NCBI RefSeq assembly: GCF_000313135.1
Contig: NW_004457596.1
Location: 346,329-383,103, forward strand
Source of the DNA: Acanthamoeba castellanii str. Neff
Taxonomy: Eukaryota; Discosea; Longamoebia; Acanthamoebidae
DNA: 36,775 bases
Reading direction: 5' to 3'
Shown here: positions 32,639 through 36,775 of the stretch, piece by piece
Position numbering within the stretch: position 1 is the stretch's first letter
Layout of the letters: the number at the start of each line of letters is the position of its first letter
Notes under the pieces: model-generated
Seen by the model: only the letters and a program-made list of their open reading frames with translations
What the model was told of the DNA's origin: nothing
Database searches by the model: none
Program-made: the position numbers and the translations under genes

Positions 32639-34137
32639 TCAGCTGGCCTGGTGGGGCACGTTGGAGTAGAGCACCGTGTAGCGGATGGTCTCGGTGGACT
32701 TTGGGGCCACGGTGAGGCGCCACGTCATGATCTGCTTGCCCTTGGCGATGTCCTCGTACCTACAGTGGTATTGGTGTGCGTGAGCACTCGCCAGGCCTAT
32801 GTAGGAGGGTGCAGAACCCAGGGTACGTACTTGGGCTGGCACGGCGAGACGGTGTAGTTATGCCAGCGCCACAGGAGGTCCTCCACGACGACCTGGTGCT
32901 TCGTCTTGCTGTGGTTCTTGAGCTCGATCTGCACCGACTCACGAATGGTGCGCGTCTTGACGTCCGCCTTGAGCTCCGTCACACGACGCTCGCCTGCCAG
33001 ATCGCACAAGTCACAGTCAGAACACAACTCGTGTGCGTGTGCGGTGGCGCGTGGCAGGTTATGCGGATGCCACGTGCTTTACCAGTGAAGTCACTGTGGC
33101 GGCCGGTGACGAGGAGAATCTCCTCGCCCGGGCGGGTGAAGTTGAGGGTGGCCTGGTGGCGCAGGTTGAGGAACGTGTCGCCCTTGGTCGAGTCCAGCAC
33201 GTCGATGCTGCCCGACGCGAGCTCAATGCCCAGACCTGCGTAGTTGTTGTTTTTGGCGGTGGTGAGTCGTCGCCAGTCGTGGCACGCACTGGGCAGCCCC
33301 ATGGATGAATCCCGGCGTACGGTGGTGGGTGTCGTGGGTGTTGGTCCACCTCAGGATCATGTCGATGCTCTTGTGCTGGGAATGATCGGAATGCGAGCCC
33401 TGGAACGAGCCCTTGTAGGCTCCGACGAACGTGCGGAACTGAAGAGTAGAGAGACCACCGGGGAGGGGGGGGGGAACGATCAGAAATCGTGCGCAAGCAA
33501 AAGAGAGAAAGAGAAAAAGAACGAAGAAGAAGAAGAAGGCGAGAGGTGTGTACGAGGTTGGTCTGCTCGATGGGGAAGGTGGCGTGGGTGATCCGCACTT
33601 GCTTGTCCTTGCCCTGCACCAGGGTGATCGGGCGAGGCAGGTAGGAGGTGTTTTGCGTCGACACCTGTCGATTGGGCGATCATCGCGCGAATGAGAGTCA
33701 ATCAGTTGCACTGCAATTGCCAGTCGCCAAGAATGTGGTGCGTGTCGATGGTCAGTCTATGTGCTACCATACCAGCGGTTTGGGCGACTTGCGTTTGCCA
33801 AAGTTGCTGATGGAGGAGAAAGGCTTCTTCAACTTATTCGTGTTGAGCCCATCACGTTCCTCGTACTGGGTCACATACACATGTGAGACGACACGCGCAC
33901 ATGTCATCGATCAGTGCTCCGTTTACCGGGACACAACACGCGCACTCGCACATACACACGCACGCGCACAAATGCACGCCACATCTTAGGGAAGCAAGTT
34001 ACCTGGGCGGGAGCAGATTGGGGCGGCGCAACGAGAGCCAGAGCAGCGTCCTTGAATGTCTTGCCCGATTGGTTGCCCAGCCTGTGTGTGGCCCGCGGAG
34101 AAAACACGCACCCGATGAGACGAACCAGGGCCGTGTG

Positions 34138-34201
<64 letters not shown>

Positions 34202-35748
34202 TGTATGTGTGTGTGTGTGCGTGCGTGCGCGCGCACGCGTGTGTGTGTGTGGCGTACGTGATCCAGCCGGTGAACTCGGCCTGCGAGTCGGGGTGCACGA
34301 CCAGGGTGTACTCGGCGGACCAGTTGATGCCAGAGGCCTCTGTTCCATCCAATCCATCACACAACGCAGGACGCACGAGTGTCTCGTCAATTTCAAGTAA
34401 TGTGCCACCCAGGCGGAGCGAAACACGCGCGTTACCATAGGTGAGCTGCGCCTTGTGTGCGCCCTCCTGGTTGGTCTCTACCACGCAGTGCAACGTGGGC
34501 TCCCTGGTGTGTGTGTGGTGTGGTGTGTGGTGTGTGGTGTGTGGTGTGTGGTGTGTGGTGTGTGGTGTGTGGTGTGTGGTGTGTGGTGTGTGGTGTGTGG
34601 TGTGTGGTGTGTGGTGTGTGGTGTGTGTGCGGTTATGGGTCAGACACTGAGTTTTGGTGTATCAGCGAGACTAGAGTGGGAACTGCTGCGCACTTGTTGA
34701 ACGACTGATGGCCGGCCTCGGCGCTGACGATGTGAGCGCGGGAGATGACCACCACCGCACCCTCCTAGTGATCGGCGCGTTGGCATCAGAACACTCTTCT
34801 TTGTCATGGAAGCCGGGAACAGATCGGTCACGTACTTCGGTCTCGAGAGCGACGTCCTCCTTCTCCATGATCTGGAGCAGCTTGCCCCTGACGCTGCTCT
34901 CCTCCTTGTCGTTGAGCTTCAGCGTGACCTGTTCACGTGGCCACCCACCGCCACGGTGAGCACGCTGCACCAAAAGAGAGTTACTACGTGAGACGTAGGG
35001 GCAGACGGTGCGCACCACTTCGCCGACTGACTCGGCCAACAGAGCCATGAACGAGTCAACCCCATTCTCAAGCCTGCACGTGTGCGTGTGCGGTGGTGCG
35101 TGTGCGGCAGTAAGTGTGAGTGAGTGTAGGACAAAAGGAAGAAAAGGAAGAAAGGAAGACATACGTGTGCTCGACGATGGAGGCATCAGAGTCGGTGAAC
35201 GAACGGAAGTTGAGGGAGGCCGGGTGCACGGACGATGGCAGGTCGCGGATCAACGCCCGGCCGCCGTTCTCTACCACCACGTCCCGGTCCTCGCGCACGT
35301 AGACCTGGCCGTTGTGGAAGATGAGAAGGCTGGTGGCGGCGTCGAAGGGCTTCTTGTCCTCCTCGACGTGCTCGGCGGCCTCTAGCTGCTCGTCCACGTC
35401 CGGCTCGCCCTTGGTCGCCGTGACGCTGATCCCAGTGTCTTTGGCCCAAGAAATGTGTTAAAAAAGACAAAATGAAGAAAAAAGCAAAAAGAGAAGAAAT
35501 AAACCATAAATTGTGAAAATAACAGAATAAAGAAAGGGCCGAGTACCGTCATCGTCGCTGGAGCTGGCGAGGTGTTCTTCGGCTTCCTCTGTCGAAAGGC
35601 TGGCGAAGGAGTTGCCCTTCTTGTTCTTGCTGTTGGTGTTCTTGCGCTTGCGTTCGCCCGCTTCGAGATGCTCCCCCTCCTTCTCCTCCTGGACGTTGGG
35701 CCGCGGCGAGTGCGGCTTCTTCGAGAACTGCATACCAAACAAACTCAT
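32639..35748 (-). CDS. DUF4139/DUF4140 domain protein
   Basis: Member of a widespread family of unknown function (C. elegans F37C4.5 type). Exons: 35748-35547, 35438-35165, 35073-34836, 34764-34694, 34503-34436, 34339-34258, 34081-34003, 33865-33773, 33664-33554, 33438-33321, 33235-33083, 32993-32831, 32759-32639. They total 1773 nt (590 residues), in frame. After a charged leader, the N-terminal domain begins 'LLIFHNGQVYVRED'. The DUF4139 core shows 'NWSAEYTLVVHPDSQAEFTG', 'NQSGKTFKDAALALVAP', 'LGIELASGSIDVLDS', 'VQIELKNHSKTKHQVVVED', 'LLWRWHNYTV' and 'LTVAPKSTETIRYTVLYSN'. These are the conserved beta-strand and WRW-type motifs near the end. Exon 35073-34836 may hide one further in-frame intron. 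Two introns carry large GT-rich repeats on the plus strand. Confidence 0.87.
34132..34252. repeat. GT microsatellite in an intron of the DUF4139 gene
   Basis: About 120 bp of GT/GC dinucleotide repeats, with interruptions GTGC and GTAT, lie in the intron between exons 34339-34258 and 34081-34003. On the sense (minus) strand this is CA-rich. Confidence 0.9.
34508..34630. repeat. Heptamer tandem repeat (TGTGTGG)n in an intron of the DUF4139 gene
   Basis: Roughly sixteen near-perfect 7-bp units fill most of the intron between exons 34764-34694 and 34503-34436. The repeat starts only a few bases from the acceptor at 34504. Because the period is not a multiple of three, it reads as an open Val/Cys/Trp/Gly repeat in all plus frames, which is not coding. 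Confidence 0.9.
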
Positions 35749-35915
35749 CTTCTCTTGATGACGATGTCTTCTTTTCTTTGCCTACACTTGGGTGCTGCTT
35801 GGTGCGTCTGGTGGTTCGTTTGTGCGAAGTGGTCCTGGGGCAACGTCAGTTCGCTGTAACTCTACTTTTCAGACATGGCGGTAATAGTGTCGACATTGCC
35901 GTTGCGCAACCACGC

Positions 35916-36775
35916 TCACGAATCGTTGTCGTTGTTGGTCAGCTGCTGGAGCGAGCTGGCGAGCACGGCGGAGAAGGCGGAGGTGGAGGTGATGCCCACA
36001 GGGCCGGTGCCCGCCACCTCTTTGGACGGGCTCTGTGGTGGCGTGACTACGATTGTCGGGATGTCTGCATGGCCGTGCGATGATGATGATGATGAGGGTG
36101 ATGGTTGTGGAGAGGAGGAAGAAGAAAGATGAAGTCAGTGCCACAGAAAGAGAAGAAGAGGAAAGGGGAGGGGAGGGAAGAGCGTACTCTTGGGCGGGGT
36201 GCAGGGAAAGTCGTATGCGTCGTCGTCGAGCGTGGTTGATGGGGAGGTGCTTGAGGGGAAGACGTCGATGGGGTTGGTCCCGCAGGATGGTGATGCTGAA
36301 GACGAAGAGGACGAGGTTGGAGAAGGAGAGGAACAGGAGGAGGGTGAAGAGGGCGAGGCCAACGACGGTGGCGAACATGAAGATGACGGGGAAGAGCGCA
36401 GCTCCTGACTGTCGTCGGTGCCGTTGCATGATACACTGGAGTGAAGGCAAGGGAAGAGTCAGAACGTGGAGCATCTTAACAGAGGGCGTATAGGCAGATT
36501 GGAGGGGGGGGGTGAAGTGTACTAGTTGATGGGCTGAAAGGTGTAGCCCATTTCAACCAGGAGGCGCTCCTTGTCCGTCACGATGCCGATTTGGTCTCCG
36601 CTGTGAAGCAGCATTTTCTTGCTCTTGGTCAGCCGCTTGCCGTTGATGAACGTGCCGTTGCCTGAACCGAACGTGCCGAGCAGGTTTAGCGCCTCGAGTA
36701 CGGATTCGCATACGCTGCGCAATTGGCTAGAAGACAAGCGAGGAATGGGGGAGGAGTACCGCTGGTGTCAACGAT
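35916..36775 (-). CDS. FHA-domain protein, C-terminal part, N-terminus outside window
   Basis: The forkhead-associated domain binds phosphothreonine in signalling and DNA-damage proteins. The visible exon ending at 36523 carries the domain's end, 'GSGNGTFINGKRLTKSKK' and 'HSGDQIGIVTD' (the conserved NGTFxNG and the G-D strand). Its start is not fixed; acceptor AG sites before 36731, 36718 or 36677 are possible. Two more exons follow, 36435-36188 and 36064-35916. They encode a low-complexity Ser/Pro-rich tail, a 'LDDDAYDFPCTPPK' segment and an end with 'TPPQSPSK', likely phosphorylation sites. Without splicing the FHA exon would stop at a TAG at 36522. The donor GTAC overlapping that codon and matching phases argue that the tail belongs to the same gene. 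Other domains, such as a kinase, may lie to the right. Confidence 0.7.

Noticed and set aside
33986..34440. His/Thr-repeat frames on the minus strand
   Set aside because: Product of the CA dinucleotide array in an intron.
34508..34630. CRISPR-like array
   Set aside because: Simple contiguous 7-bp tandem repeat with no spacers in a eukaryotic intron.
34441..34708. Cys/Val/Trp/Gly-repeat proteins in all three plus frames
   Set aside because: They are only the heptamer repeat inside an intron read as codons.
35869..36474. Minus-strand 201-residue membrane-like open frame
   Set aside because: It runs through two introns of the FHA gene. Splice phase and acidic/Ser-Pro content support the other frame.

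Overview
This is nuclear DNA of a gene-dense, GC-rich protist. Nearly every gene is split by short GT-AG introns, mostly about 60-130 bp and often rich in CA or GT microsatellite. The gene content fits an amoeba of the Acanthamoeba type (Amoebozoa): an RFX-type factor, an AIF-1-like calcium protein, a DUF4139 protein and a GCP5-like tubulin-complex protein, none prokaryotic in structure. The species is inferred, not proven. I rebuilt the exon models by hand from splice signals and reading frame. Most complete models close exactly in frame, which is strong internal support.

Left part (1-12.5 kb): a CELF/Bruno-like RNA-binding protein on the minus strand, cut by the window edge. Then a PAK1IP1/MAK11 ribosome-biogenesis WD40 protein with an RGG tail (+), a small acidic unknown protein (-), and a long gamma-tubulin complex component of GCP5 type (+). 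A complete AlkB-type dioxygenase gene sits on the opposite strand inside one unusually large GCP5 intron.

Middle (12.5-24.1 kb): an RFX-domain protein of about 720 residues (+) and an Amt-type ammonium transporter (+). Next comes a scrambled region of about 1.4 kb that holds a decayed copy of the transporter's last exon and broken fragments of the neighbouring gene. That neighbour is an intact 14-exon gene (-) for a 755-residue protein with an N-terminal zinc finger, an F-box and an acidic tail. I recognise no known family for the whole protein.

Right part (24.1-36.8 kb): phosphopantothenoylcysteine synthetase for CoA synthesis (-), glutathione-dependent formaldehyde dehydrogenase/GSNO reductase (+, with an apparent one-base frameshift), a two-TM surface protein (+), and a tRNA-Lys(UUU) gene (-). 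Then an AIF-1-like EF-hand protein (-) lies head to head with an Ala/Glu-rich coiled-coil protein (+). The window ends with a DUF4139 protein (-) and the C-terminal part of an FHA-domain protein (-), cut by the right edge.

No operon-like pathway is present; these are mostly independent housekeeping genes. The most unusual points are the nested AlkB gene, the zinc-finger/F-box gene with its shattered duplicate, the divergent RFX protein with a possible short isoform, and the GTAC/GTGC-type splice donors.
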